A stretch of 64,000 nt of DNA, taken from contig JAHRYW010000011.1 in the NCBI GenBank assembly GCA_020621865.1, positions 1 to 64,000 on the forward strand, written 5' to 3'. Below the pieces are notes generated by a model. The model saw only the letters and a program-made list of their open reading frames with translations. It ran no database searches and had not been told where the DNA came from. A program made the position numbers and the translations under genes. This document shows, in pieces, positions 38,081 to 46,931 of this stretch. Numbering within the stretch: the stretch's first letter is position 1; the number at the start of each line of letters is the position of its first letter. This DNA comes from Betaproteobacteria bacterium (GTDB lineage: Bacteria > Pseudomonadota > Gammaproteobacteria > Burkholderiales > Rhodocyclaceae).

Positions 38081-39439
38081 ATGAACATCGTCATTCTCGC
38101 TGCCGGCCAAGGCAAGCGCATGCATTCCAACCTGCCCAAGGTGCTCCACCCGATCGCCGGCAAGCCGCTGGCCCAGCATGTCATCGACACCGCCCGCCAA
38201 CTCTCCCCGGAAAAGCTGATCGTCGTCTATGGCCACGGCGGTGACATGGTCCGCTCGACGCTGGCCGCCGCCGACCTTGCCTGGGCCGAGCAGGCGCAGC
38301 AACTGGGCACCGGCCACGCCGTCGCCCAGGCCGTGCCGGAACTTGGCGCGGCGGCGCAGACGCTGGTTCTCTACGGCGACGTGCCGCTGACCACCGTGGC
38401 GACGCTGAAGCGCCTGCTGCAGGCCGGCAAGGACGGCCTGTCGGTGCTGACCGTCGACCTGGCCAACCCGACCGGCTACGGCCGGATTGTGCGCGATGCG
38501 GCGGGCAACATGGTCAGCATCGTTGAGGAAAAGGATGCGACGGCCGAACAGAAGACGATTCGCGAGGTCAATACCGGCATCATGGCGATTCCGACAGCAC
38601 GTTTGGCCGACTGGCTGGGCAAATTGAAGAACGACAACGCGCAGGGCGAGTACTATCTGACCGACATCGTCGCGCTGGCGGTGGCCGAGGGCCTGCCGGT
38701 GCGCACGGCGCAGCCCGAGGGTGAATGGGAAGTGCTCGGCGTCAACAGCAAGGTCCAGCTGGCCGAACTGGAACGCCAGCACCAGCGTAACCTGGCCGAC
38801 CAGTTGCTGGTCGCCGGCGTCCGTCTGGCCGATCCGGCACGGATCGACATCCGTGGCACGCTGGCCCATGGCCGCGACGTCGCCATCGATGTCGGCTGCG
38901 TCTTCGAGGGTGGGGTCGAACTGGGCGATGCCGTCGAAGTCGGTCCCTACTGTGTGCTGAAGAACGTCAAGGTCGGCGCCGGGACACGGATTGCCGCCTT
39001 CTGCCATTTCGAGGATGCAGTGATCGGGCCGGACGGCGTGCTCGGCCCCTACGCCCGCCTGCGTCCGGGGAGCGAACTCGGGCCAGAGGTCCATATCGGC
39101 AACTTCGTCGAGGTCAAGAACAGCAAGATCTCCGCCCAGTCCAAGGCCAACCACCTGGCCTACATCGGCGACGCCGAGATCGGCCAGCGCGTCAATGTCG
39201 GCGCCGGCACGATCACCTGCAACTACGACGGCGCCAACAAGCACAAGACGATCATCGAGGACGACGTGTTCATCGGTTCCGACACGCAACTGGTGGCGCC
39301 GGTCACGGTCGGTCGCGGGGCGACGCTGGGCGCCGGGACGACGCTGACCAAGAATGCGCCGCCCGATGCGCTGACCGTATCGCGGGCCAGGCAATTGACC
39401 TTGCCCGGCTGGGCCCGCCCGCAAAAGGTGAAAAAGTAA
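38081..39439 (+). CDS. glmU: bifunctional GlcNAc-1-P uridyltransferase / glucosamine-1-P acetyltransferase
   Basis: A 452-residue enzyme making UDP-GlcNAc for peptidoglycan and LPS. The N-terminal pyrophosphorylase domain begins [21 protein letters not shown]. The C-terminal left-handed beta-helix acetyltransferase contains [18 protein letters not shown], the catalytic-region [11 protein letters not shown] and [16 protein letters not shown] use the ATG at 38081, preceded by GAAGAAATC; the frame is open further upstream through the previous gene's end. Overlaps the next gene by one base (TAATG). Confidence 0.97.
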   Translation: MNIVILAAGQGKRMHSNLPKVLHPIAGKPLAQHVIDTARQLSPEKLIVVYGHGGDMVRSTLAAADLAWAEQAQQLGTGHAVAQAVPELGAAAQTLVLYGDVPLTTVATLKRLLQAGKDGLSVLTVDLANPTGYGRIVRDAAGNMVSIVEEKDATAEQKTIREVNTGIMAIPTARLADWLGKLKNDNAQGEYYLTDIVALAVAEGLPVRTAQPEGEWEVLGVNSKVQLAELERQHQRNLADQLLVAGVRLADPARIDIRGTLAHGRDVAIDVGCVFEGGVELGDAVEVGPYCVLKNVKVGAGTRIAAFCHFEDAVIGPDGVLGPYARLRPGSELGPEVHIGNFVEVKNSKISAQSKANHLAYIGDAEIGQRVNVGAGTITCNYDGANKHKTIIEDDVFIGSDTQLVAPVTVGRGATLGAGTTLTKNAPPDALTVSRARQLTLPGWARPQKVKK

Positions 39440-39762
39440 TGGACTGGGGCTTCATCATCTTCGCGGTCGTGTCGACCGTGTCGCTGGCGGCCGGCGGCTT
39501 GCTCTTGCTGATCGGCTACATCGCCACCATTCCCGCCGCCTTCAGTTTCGGCCTGAAGACGGGGTTGCCCGTGCTGCTGCTGCCGGTCATCGGGCCGGTG
39601 TGGTTCGCGTTGAGCCATGGCCCGGAATTTCGCCGCGCCGCGGTCCAGCTGATTGCCGGACTGGCGCTGGTGGCGCTGGCCGGTGGGCTGATCGCCGGGT
39701 TGGGGCCGCATTTTGCCGAGAAGATGGTGGCCGAAATGATCGAGGCTGAAAAAAACCGTTGA
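39439..39762 (+). CDS. small membrane protein, unknown function
   Basis: A 107-residue protein with about three hydrophobic segments (residues 5-30, 36-58 and 66-88) and a charged, amphipathic C-terminus (AEKMVAEMIEAEKNR). I do not recognise the family. Its start codon shares one base with the glmU stop, so translation is probably coupled and the gene is likely real. A role linked to envelope synthesis is only suggested by context. Confidence 0.7.
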   Translation: MDWGFIIFAVVSTVSLAAGGLLLLIGYIATIPAAFSFGLKTGLPVLLLPVIGPVWFALSHGPEFRRAAVQLIAGLALVALAGGLIAGLGPHFAEKMVAEMIEAEKNR

Positions 39763-39795
39763 TTCGCTGCTGATTTATTGCTCAGGGAGAAGAAG

Positions 39796-41847
39796 ATGTC
39801 CAAGTACACCACCGAGACGCTCCGTTCCGTTGCATTGGTTGGCCATGGCGCCGCCGGCAAGACCAGCCTGGCCGAGGCGCTGCTGTTCGCGACCGGCACG
39901 ATTCCCGCCAAGGGCAGTGTCGACAAGGGCAACACCGTTGCCGATTTCGACGCCCAGGAAAAGGAAGCCGGCCACTCCCTGACTTCAGCCGTGGTCAATT
40001 TCGGCTACGAAGACACGCACGTTCACCTGATCGATACCCCGGGCTACCCGGATTTTTCCGGCCAGGCCATCGCCGCGCTGGCCGGCGTCGATACCGCGCT
40101 GATCGTCATCAACGCCCAGACCGGTGTTGAGCTGATGACCGAGCGCATGATGCGCCACGCCGCCGAGCGCAAGCTGTGCCGGATGATCGTGATCAACAAG
40201 ATCGATGCCGACAACCTCGATCTGCCCGGCCTGGTTGCCGACATCCGCGAGCGCTTCGGCAAGCAGTGCATGCTGCTCGACCTGCCGGCCCATGATGCGG
40301 CCGATGTCGTCGAAGTGCTTGAACATGACGCCGGCGATGCCGATTTCGAGTCGGTGGCCGCCGCCCACCGGGCGCTGATCGACCAGATCGTCGAGGAGGA
40401 CGAGGACATGCTCGCCCAGTACCTCGAAGACGGCGCCGACCCGAGCGCCACCGCGCTGCATGCGCCGTTCGAGAAGGCGCTGCGCGAAGGCCACCTGATC
40501 CCCATCCTGTTCACCTCGGCGCGCACTGGCGCCGGGATCAAAGAGTTGCTGCACGTGCTGGCCTCGCTGGCCCCGAACCCGGCCGAGGGCAACCCGCCGC
40601 CGTTCTACAAGGGCGAGCCGGGCGACAAGACGGAGCCTTTCGACGCCGAGCCGGATGCTGCCAAGCATGTGCTGGCCCACGTCTTCAAGGTCGTTGCCGA
40701 CCCTTACATGGGCAAGATCGGCATCTTCCGCGTCCATCAGGGCACGGTCAGGAAGGACGCGCAGTTGTTCGTCGGCGACGGCAAGCGACCGTTCAAGGTC
40801 GCCCATCTCTACCAGTTGCAGGGCAAGGACACGGTCGAAGTCGACGAACTGCTGCCGGGCGACATCGGCGCCATTGCCAAGGTCGATGAAATCGAGTTCG
40901 ACTGCGTGCTGCACGACTCGCACGACGAGGACCATATCCACCTGGTGCCGCTCGAATTTCCCAAGCCGATGGCTGGGCTGGCCGTCGAGACGAAGAAGAA
41001 AGGCGACGAACAGCGCCTGTTCGACATCCTCGGCAAGCTGGCCATGGAAGACCCGACCTTCGTCGTCGAACGCCACCCGACCAGCAACGAGACGGTCATC
41101 CGCGGCCTGGGCGAAATCCACCTGAAGGCCAAGCTGGCGCGCATGGCCGGCCAGTACAAGCTGGAAGTTGATACCAAGCCGCCGCGCATTCCCTACTGCG
41201 AGACGATCACCGCGCCGGCCGAGGCGATGTACCGGCACAAGAAGCAGTCGGGCGGCGCCGGCCAGTTTGGCGAGGTGCACCTGCGCATCGAGCCGAAGGG
41301 GCGCGGCGAGGGCTTCGAGTTCGTCGATGCGGTGAAGGGCGGCGTCATCCCCGGCGTCTTCATGCCGGCGGTCGAGAAGGGCGTGCGTCAGGCGCTGGAA
41401 GGCGGCGTCGTCGCCGGCTATGCGGTCGACGATCTGAAGGTGACGGTATTCGACGGCAAGACCCACGCCGTCGACGGCAAGGAGGTCGCCTTCACCATCG
41501 CCGGGCGCAAGGCGGTGATCGAGGCCATTCGCGGCGCCAAACCGATCGTGCTGGAGCCGATCGTCAACATCGAGATCGTCCTGCCGGAAGGCGCCATCGG
41601 CGACCTGACCGGTGATTTGTCCAGCCGGCGCGGTCACATCACCGGCACTGACGGGCGCGGTCACGGCATGGCGGCGATTACCGGGGAAGTGCCGCTGGCC
41701 GAGTTGAACGACTACCAGTCACGGCTGAAGTCGCTGACCGGCGGCCAGGGCAGCTACACCATCGAGTTCGCCCGTTACGCCGCCGTGCCGCCGAACATCC
41801 AGCAGCAGCTGGCCAGCAAGTTCCAGTTGCACGACGAAGACGAGTAA
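39796..41847 (+). CDS. elongation factor G-like GTPase (EF-G paralogue)
   Basis: A 683-residue translation-type GTPase. The P-loop is ALVGHGAAGKTSLAEA, not the GHIDAGKTT of canonical EF-G. G3 is DTPGYPDF and G4 is NKID. Domains II to V follow, with GGAGQFGEVHLRIEP and the C-terminal SRRGHITGTDGRGHGMAAI. The altered P-loop, shorter length and location outside a ribosomal-protein (str) operon mark it as an EF-G2/fusA2-type paralogue. AGGGAGA lies before the ATG at 39796; an upstream in-frame ATG at 39778 is less likely. Ends at a shared repeat and terminator. Confidence 0.9.
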   Translation: MSKYTTETLRSVALVGHGAAGKTSLAEALLFATGTIPAKGSVDKGNTVADFDAQEKEAGHSLTSAVVNFGYEDTHVHLIDTPGYPDFSGQAIAALAGVDTALIVINAQTGVELMTERMMRHAAERKLCRMIVINKIDADNLDLPGLVADIRERFGKQCMLLDLPAHDAADVVEVLEHDAGDADFESVAAAHRALIDQIVEEDEDMLAQYLEDGADPSATALHAPFEKALREGHLIPILFTSARTGAGIKELLHVLASLAPNPAEGNPPPFYKGEPGDKTEPFDAEPDAAKHVLAHVFKVVADPYMGKIGIFRVHQGTVRKDAQLFVGDGKRPFKVAHLYQLQGKDTVEVDELLPGDIGAIAKVDEIEFDCVLHDSHDEDHIHLVPLEFPKPMAGLAVETKKKGDEQRLFDILGKLAMEDPTFVVERHPTSNETVIRGLGEIHLKAKLARMAGQYKLEVDTKPPRIPYCETITAPAEAMYRHKKQSGGAGQFGEVHLRIEPKGRGEGFEFVDAVKGGVIPGVFMPAVEKGVRQALEGGVVAGYAVDDLKVTVFDGKTHAVDGKEVAFTIAGRKAVIEAIRGAKPIVLEPIVNIEIVLPEGAIGDLTGDLSSRRGHITGTDGRGHGMAAITGEVPLAELNDYQSRLKSLTGGQGSYTIEFARYAAVPPNIQQQLASKFQLHDEDE

Positions 41848-41859
41848 AGCGCCAGGAAT

Positions 41860-41900
41860 CGACCGAATGCTACGGTCGAAGGCAAAAAAGGGCCGAAATT
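41860..41900 (-). repeat. dispersed ~40-bp repeat between fusA2-like and kinase genes
   Basis: On the minus strand: AATTTCGGCCC, a T6 run, GCCTTCG, exact core ACCGTAGCAT (41876-41867) and TCGGTCG. Its GGCCC plus T-run supplies one arm of the overlapping bidirectional terminator. Confidence 0.8.
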
Positions 41901-41917
41901 GAAATTCGGCCCTTTTT
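41885..41917. terminator. bidirectional terminator
   Basis: AAAAAGGGCCGAA (41885-41897) pairs with TTCGGCCCTTTTT (41905-41917). It sits between two convergent genes and has A- and T-runs on both sides, so it should stop transcription both ways. Confidence 0.92.
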
Positions 41918-41938
41918 CATTGCTGTCGAAATCCGGGA

Positions 41939-44900
41939 TCAGTTCTGTCCCAGGGCGGCCTTGATCCCGTCGAGCACCTGATTCAGCTCGCTTTCAAATT
42001 GCGCCAGCCGCTCGTTGGCCTCCGGGCTGCCGGTCTTGATCGCCTGTTCCAGCAGCGCCGCCTGCTCGGCGACGCCTTTGGCGCCGACCATGCCGCCCGT
42101 GCCTTTCAGGCTGTGCGCCTGGCGGGCGGCTGCATCGCTGTCGCCGACGGCGAGCGCCTGGCGGATGCGTCCGGCTTCGCCGACAAAGCGGGCATGGAAG
42201 TCGCGCAGCACCTTTTCGTATAAGGCTTGCCGGTTGAGCATGCGGCGCAGGCCGTCGGCGACGTCGATGCCGGGAATGTCCGGAATGCCCGTGGCGGCCG
42301 CTGTCGGCGTTGTCGGCACCGGCGCGCCCGCGGCCTCGTCGGCCGCCGGCCGTGCCGGGCGGTAGCGCTGGATGATGGCGATCAGCTGCGGCGGTTCGAT
42401 CGGCTTGGTCAGGAAGTCGTTCATGCCGGCGGCCAAGGCTCGCTGGCGCTCTTCCTCGAAGGCGTGGGCGGTCAGCGCGATGATCGGGATGTCGGCCCGC
42501 ACCTGGCCGGCGCGGATGCGGCGCGCCGCCTGCAGGCCGTCCATTTCGGGCATCTGGATGTCCATCAGGATCAGGTCGATTTCGTCGCGGTGGTTTTCCA
42601 GCAGCTGCAGCGCCAGCGCGCCGTTGTCGGCGACCTCGACCGTGGCGCCCAGCGATTCGAGCAGGTCGCGCATGATCAGCTGGTTGGTCGGCACGTCCTC
42701 GGCAACCAGCAGGCGCACGCCGGCCAGTGGTGCCGACTTGGCCGGCTCGGCCGATTTCACCGTGGCGCGATGCTGGAGATTGGCCAGCACCTCGCTGATG
42801 CGGGCGGCGGTGACCGGCTTTTCCATGACGTCGTCGAAGTCGTCCAGGGCATGGCGGAAGCGCGCCGTGTGGATGTTTTCGGCGGTCACCATGATCAGCT
42901 TGGTCGCCTGGTTCTGGCCTGAGCGGATGTGTTGGGCAAGGGCCAGGCCATCCATGCCCGGCATGTTGAGGTCTACCATGATGCAGTCGAACGGGGCGCC
43001 GGCCGAGTCGCGCAGCGCGGCCAGCGCCGCCTCGCCGGAATCGACGGTGCGGACCAGGCAGCCGTTCTTGGCAAGCAGGCGCTCCAGGACGCTGCGCGCC
43101 AGGTCGTTGTCGTCGACCACCAGCACCCGATAGCCGGGCAGGGCGGGGAAAGCCGGCGGGCTGTTCTCGACGCCGAGAACGACGTGGAAGGCGAAGGTGG
43201 ACCCGGCCTGGGGCCGGCTCTCGACCCGGATGTCGCCGCCCATCAGTTCGATCAGGCGCTTGCAGATAACCAGGCCGAGGCCGGTGCCGCCAAATTTGCG
43301 GGTCACCGAACTGTCGCCCTGCGAGAAGGCCTGGAACAGGTTGGCCAGTTGTTCGGAGGTCATGCCGATCCCGGTATCCTGGACCCCGAATTCAAGTTCG
43401 ACGCGCCCTTCCTCGGGTAGCTTGGCGTTGACGAAAACGGTGACCGAACCCGCGGCGGTGAACTTGATGGCATTGCTGACCAGGTTGATCAGCACCTGCG
43501 ACAGGCGCAGGGCGTCGCCGCGCAAGGCCGGCGGGACATCCGGCGAGACGACGTATTCGAGGATCAGGTTTTTCTCCTGGACGCGGGTACGGACCAGGTT
43601 GGAGAGATTGTCCAGCACGTCGTCGAGACGGAAGGGGGCATCCTCGATCGGCATCTGGCCGGCGTCGATCTTCGAGAAGTCGAGCACGTCGTTGACCACG
43701 GCCAGCAGCAACTTGCCGGCCCCTTCGATGCGGCGGACGTATTCCTGTTCGCGCGGGCTGAGCTTGCTCTGCGTCAACAGGTAGGCCAGACCGATCACCG
43801 CATTGAGCGGCGTGCGGATTTCGTGGCTCATGTTGGCCAGGAAGTCGGCTCGGGTCCGCGACAGGGATTCGGCTTCCTGGCGGGCATCCTCGCGCATCAT
43901 CGCCAAGTTGCGCTCGCGTTCCGATTCGAAGGCGAGGCGGGTCTGCATGCACTCTAGTCCCTGAACCAGCTTGCCGATTTCGTCGTTGCCCCGGACATCG
44001 AGATGGGATTCAAAATTACCCGCCGACATTTTCTGGATTGTCGGCAACACCTGTTGGCGCAAGGGGCGGATGACGAAGTTGCGGACCAGGACCAGGATGA
44101 CGATGAAGATGGCCGTCGCCATGGCCAGTCCGCCGGCCAGCATCAGCCAGACGACGCGGCGGGAGAAGGCGGTGAGTTCGTCGATGGTCGAACCGCCGGC
44201 AACGACCCAGTGGGGCGTCTTGATGGTCTCGAAAATGACCAGCTTTTTCTGGTCGACGGTTTCGCCGGCCTCGATATTTTTCCAGAAGTAGGCAATCTCG
44301 CCGGAGGACCGGGCGCCCATCTCGGCGACCAGGCTTCTGCCACCGAGGTCAAGTAGGGTATCGATTTTCTGGTCTTCCTTGTACGGGTGCAGGATCAGTC
44401 GCCCGAACTCAGGCCCGGGCGTGGCATTGACGATGTAGTAATAGCCGGAGCTGCCGATCTTCATCGCGCGCAACTGGGATTTCAGCCCAGCCAACTTTTC
44501 ACCGAGGTCGATGCCGATGACCGTGGCACCCACTACTCGTCCTTTGGCGTCGAGGATGGGGGTGTAGTTGGTCATGTATTCGTGCCCGAACACTCGCGCC
44601 GGGCCGACATAACTCCGACCGGCCAGCAGTTCGCGCAAGGCGGGATGGTCGGCAGCAAGCAAGGTGCCGACCGCCGATTCCCCGTTTTCGACATGGGCGG
44701 TGGTCATCACGCGCTTCAGGCCGGCGGGCGTGCGGACGAATATAGTGGCCGCGCCGCGCAGGTCGGTCAGGAAGGTTTCGATCGGGTTGCCCAACTTGGG
44801 TCGGGGCTGTCCGGTCAGGGCCTCGATGGCGGCCGGCGTTGCCTTGTGCGAGCCGCCCAGTGCCTGCTCAATCCGGTGCGCCAGCAGGTTGGCGTGATCG

Positions 44901-45583
44901 ATGGCATCGCCCCGGGCGCTTTCGATAGTCGAAGCAACGGCCGCGCGGACCAGGCCGACGTCGTGACGAACCCGTTCGCGAGCCTCGTCACCGAGCGTGC
45001 GTGACAGGTTGTCGGCGAGTAGCCAGGAGCAAATGCCGAGGATGAGCAGCGCAGCAAGCAGCGAGCTGAGGATCAGCTTGAATTGGATCGGCGCCTCGGC
45101 GAAGGCGTGGCGCAGGCTTGCCCAGGGGCCGGCCGGGGCATTGGCTCCGTGGCGAAAAACGACCACGCCCTGACCGCCGCTGCGGATCTCGGCATAGGTC
45201 TTTTTAGCCTCGGCAATCTGCGCATCGGTCGGCTTCCAGCGCATCGACATGTAGCCGCAGACTTCGCCGTGTTCCCAGATCGGCGCGACGTGCGCCTCGA
45301 TCCAGTAGGCATCGCCATTTTTGCAGCGGTTCTGGATGACGCCTATCCACGGGCGTTCGGCGTACAGGTCGTCCCACAAATCGGCGAAGACTTCGGCCGG
45401 CATGTCCGGATGGCGCAGGATATTGTGCTGCTGGCCGATCAACTCTTCCCGCGAGTAGCCGCTGATTTCGATGAAATCGGTGTTTACATCGACGATCCGA
45501 CCATGACGGTCGGCGCGGGAAATGATGACCTGTCCATCCCGCAACTCGATTTCGCGGCCGCTTACGGTCCCGTTGTCGCGCAT
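41939..45583 (-). CDS. hybrid sensor kinase: PAS, Cache, HAMP, HisKA, HATPase, two REC, HPt
   Basis: A 1214-residue multi-step phosphorelay protein. A PAS domain (about 10-120, ISRADRHGRIVDVNTDFIEISGYSREELIGQQHNILRHPDMP, as in Aer) precedes the first membrane span (about 172-192). Then come a periplasmic Cache_3-Cache_2-type sensor (about 200-455), a second span (about 475-497), HAMP, HisKA ([18 protein letters not shown]) and HATPase (NAIKF, DTGIGM, GTGLGL). Two receivers follow (VLVVDDND ... MVDLNMPGMDG; LLVAEDV ... LMDIQMPEMDG), then an HPt domain (RQAHSLKGTGGMVGA). The N-terminal PAS is cytosolic. Ligand unknown; the cache fold suggests a small organic molecule. It has its own promoter with a palindrome. 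Confidence 0.93.
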   Translation of the reverse strand: MRDNGTVSGREIELRDGQVIISRADRHGRIVDVNTDFIEISGYSREELIGQQHNILRHPDMPAEVFADLWDDLYAERPWIGVIQNRCKNGDAYWIEAHVAPIWEHGEVCGYMSMRWKPTDAQIAEAKKTYAEIRSGGQGVVVFRHGANAPAGPWASLRHAFAEAPIQFKLILSSLLAALLILGICSWLLADNLSRTLGDEARERVRHDVGLVRAAVASTIESARGDAIDHANLLAHRIEQALGGSHKATPAAIEALTGQPRPKLGNPIETFLTDLRGAATIFVRTPAGLKRVMTTAHVENGESAVGTLLAADHPALRELLAGRSYVGPARVFGHEYMTNYTPILDAKGRVVGATVIGIDLGEKLAGLKSQLRAMKIGSSGYYYIVNATPGPEFGRLILHPYKEDQKIDTLLDLGGRSLVAEMGARSSGEIAYFWKNIEAGETVDQKKLVIFETIKTPHWVVAGGSTIDELTAFSRRVVWLMLAGGLAMATAIFIVILVLVRNFVIRPLRQQVLPTIQKMSAGNFESHLDVRGNDEIGKLVQGLECMQTRLAFESERERNLAMMREDARQEAESLSRTRADFLANMSHEIRTPLNAVIGLAYLLTQSKLSPREQEYVRRIEGAGKLLLAVVNDVLDFSKIDAGQMPIEDAPFRLDDVLDNLSNLVRTRVQEKNLILEYVVSPDVPPALRGDALRLSQVLINLVSNAIKFTAAGSVTVFVNAKLPEEGRVELEFGVQDTGIGMTSEQLANLFQAFSQGDSSVTRKFGGTGLGLVICKRLIELMGGDIRVESRPQAGSTFAFHVVLGVENSPPAFPALPGYRVLVVDDNDLARSVLERLLAKNGCLVRTVDSGEAALAALRDSAGAPFDCIMVDLNMPGMDGLALAQHIRSGQNQATKLIMVTAENIHTARFRHALDDFDDVMEKPVTAARISEVLANLQHRATVKSAEPAKSAPLAGVRLLVAEDVPTNQLIMRDLLESLGATVEVADNGALALQLLENHRDEIDLILMDIQMPEMDGLQAARRIRAGQVRADIPIIALTAHAFEEERQRALAAGMNDFLTKPIEPPQLIAIIQRYRPARPAADEAAGAPVPTTPTAAATGIPDIPGIDVADGLRRMLNRQALYEKVLRDFHARFVGEAGRIRQALAVGDSDAAARQAHSLKGTGGMVGAKGVAEQAALLEQAIKTGSPEANERLAQFESELNQVLDGIKAALGQN

Positions 45584-45682
45584 GCTATCTGGCCCGAATG
45601 CCTTAGATTGAAAGGGGTATTACTAAAGATATAATATTTTGGCAAAATTGTTAATTTTGATTACTGATTTGGTGATTTGATT
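45584..45682 (-). promoter_or_regulatory. AT-rich promoter region of the hybrid kinase with palindrome
   Basis: On the minus strand TTAACA (45654-45649), 17 bases, TATCTT (45631-45626). Filling most of the spacer is a 13-base palindrome, ATTTTG-C-CAAAAT (45636-45648), a plausible operator. The region is strikingly AT-rich compared with its surroundings. Confidence 0.5.
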
Positions 45683-46705
45683 TCAGGCGTTCTTCGCCGC
45701 GCCTTCCGCGGCCCGGCCAATTTCGGCCGGCTCGAACAGCGAACGGATGACGACCCGGCGGATTTCCGGATGGTCCGGTACCGCGTACATCACGTCGGTC
45801 ATCATCTCCTCAAAAATGCCGCGCAGGCTGCGTGCGCCCGCTTTGTACTCGATCGCCAGTTCGGCCATCTGGTGAAAGACCCTGGGCTCGATCTGAAGTT
45901 CGACCCCGTCGGCAGCCAGCATGGCCCGGAACTGCCGGTAGATGGCGTTCTTCGGTTCGGTCAGTATGCGCACCAGCATGTCTTCGGAAAGCTCATGCAG
46001 GCGGGTGACGACCGGCAGGCGGCCGGCGAATTCAGGGATCAGGCCGAACTCCAGCAAGTCGGTCGGTTTGACGCGGGCGTTCAGGCGTTCGAGGATTTTC
46101 TGGTCGTCGCCGGCGGTGGTCGAGATGAAGCCGAAGGTGTGCGTTTTGGTCAGGATGTGGTCGAGCCCGACAAAAGCGCCGCCGCAGATGAACAGGATCT
46201 GCGTGGTGTCGATCAGGCGGCCGTCCTTGAGCTTGACCGGGGCGCCCTCCATGATCTTGAGCAGCGCGTGCTGGACGCTTTCGCCGGAAGTGGCGCGGGC
46301 TTGCCCGCCGATAGCCTTCAGTTTGTCGACCTCGTCGACGAAGACGATGCCGCGCTGGGCGCGGGCCAGGTCGCCGTTGGCCCGGTCGACCAGGCGGTGC
46401 AGGATGGCCTCGATCTCGTCGCCGACAAACTGCGTCTGGGCCAGCGAAGTGGCGTCGACGGTGACGAAGGGCAGGTCGAGAATGCGGGCCAGGGTTTCGC
46501 AGAGCAGCGTTTTGCCGGTGCCGGTCGGGCCGATCAGCAGGATGTTGCTTTTGGTCAGTTCGACGGAATTGATGGCCGCGTTGGCCGTCATGCGCCGGAA
46601 ATGGGCATAGACGGCGACGGCCAGCGTGCGCTTGGCAGCCTCCTGACCAATTACGTGTTCATCGAGGCGCTGGACGATTTGACTGGGCTTTAACTGGGCG
46701 GGCAT
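45683..46705 (-). CDS. ClpX-like AAA+ ATPase lacking the zinc-binding domain
   Basis: A 340-residue protein aligning with the AAA+ module of ClpX. Walker A is GPTGTGKT, Walker B IVFVDEVDK, and sensor 1/arginine-finger regions FICGGAFVGLDH and FGLIPEFAGRLPVV are present. Compared from memory with E. coli ClpX, the N-terminal C4 zinc domain is absent. The pore-1 GYVG is QFVG, the RKH loop is shortened to DGRLIDTT, and the ClpP-docking IGF tripeptide reads FGF. It is therefore a paralogue, not the housekeeping ClpX. It may remodel a special substrate with or without ClpP. It lies just upstream of the hybrid kinase on the same strand and divergent from a diguanylate cyclase. Confidence 0.85.
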   Translation of the reverse strand: MPAQLKPSQIVQRLDEHVIGQEAAKRTLAVAVYAHFRRMTANAAINSVELTKSNILLIGPTGTGKTLLCETLARILDLPFVTVDATSLAQTQFVGDEIEAILHRLVDRANGDLARAQRGIVFVDEVDKLKAIGGQARATSGESVQHALLKIMEGAPVKLKDGRLIDTTQILFICGGAFVGLDHILTKTHTFGFISTTAGDDQKILERLNARVKPTDLLEFGLIPEFAGRLPVVTRLHELSEDMLVRILTEPKNAIYRQFRAMLAADGVELQIEPRVFHQMAELAIEYKAGARSLRGIFEEMMTDVMYAVPDHPEIRRVVIRSLFEPAEIGRAAEGAAKNA

Positions 46706-46931
46706 CGGAGTCTCCGGGGTTTGCCGAATCTCAGGATGCTAGTCGCCTCGATGACATTTCGCCAGTGAAACCCCGTGCCGTTGTTTATGACTTGTGGATG
46801 ATTTAAAAAATATGAATTATTTAACAATATAATCATGCGGTTATCATTTATGATGATATTTTTGCCGGGCTTGCCCATGGCGTGTCATGTGCGCCCGTGA
46901 GCCGGGCGTTGGTGAAGTTTAAGGAAGGCAG
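46706..46931. other. 226-bp AT-rich divergent intergenic region
   Basis: Lies between the ClpX-like gene (minus) and the diguanylate cyclase (plus). Its middle (46795-46862) is very AT-rich and holds several TATAAT-like sequences, for example 46828-46833, but no pair of boxes with good spacing stands out. No gene, repeat or hairpin is evident. Confidence 0.5.

Noticed and set aside
46690-46878. A 62-codon minus-strand frame in the AT-rich gap upstream of the ClpX-like gene
   Set aside because: No ribosome-binding site, atypical composition, and it overlaps the promoter region and the ClpX-like start.
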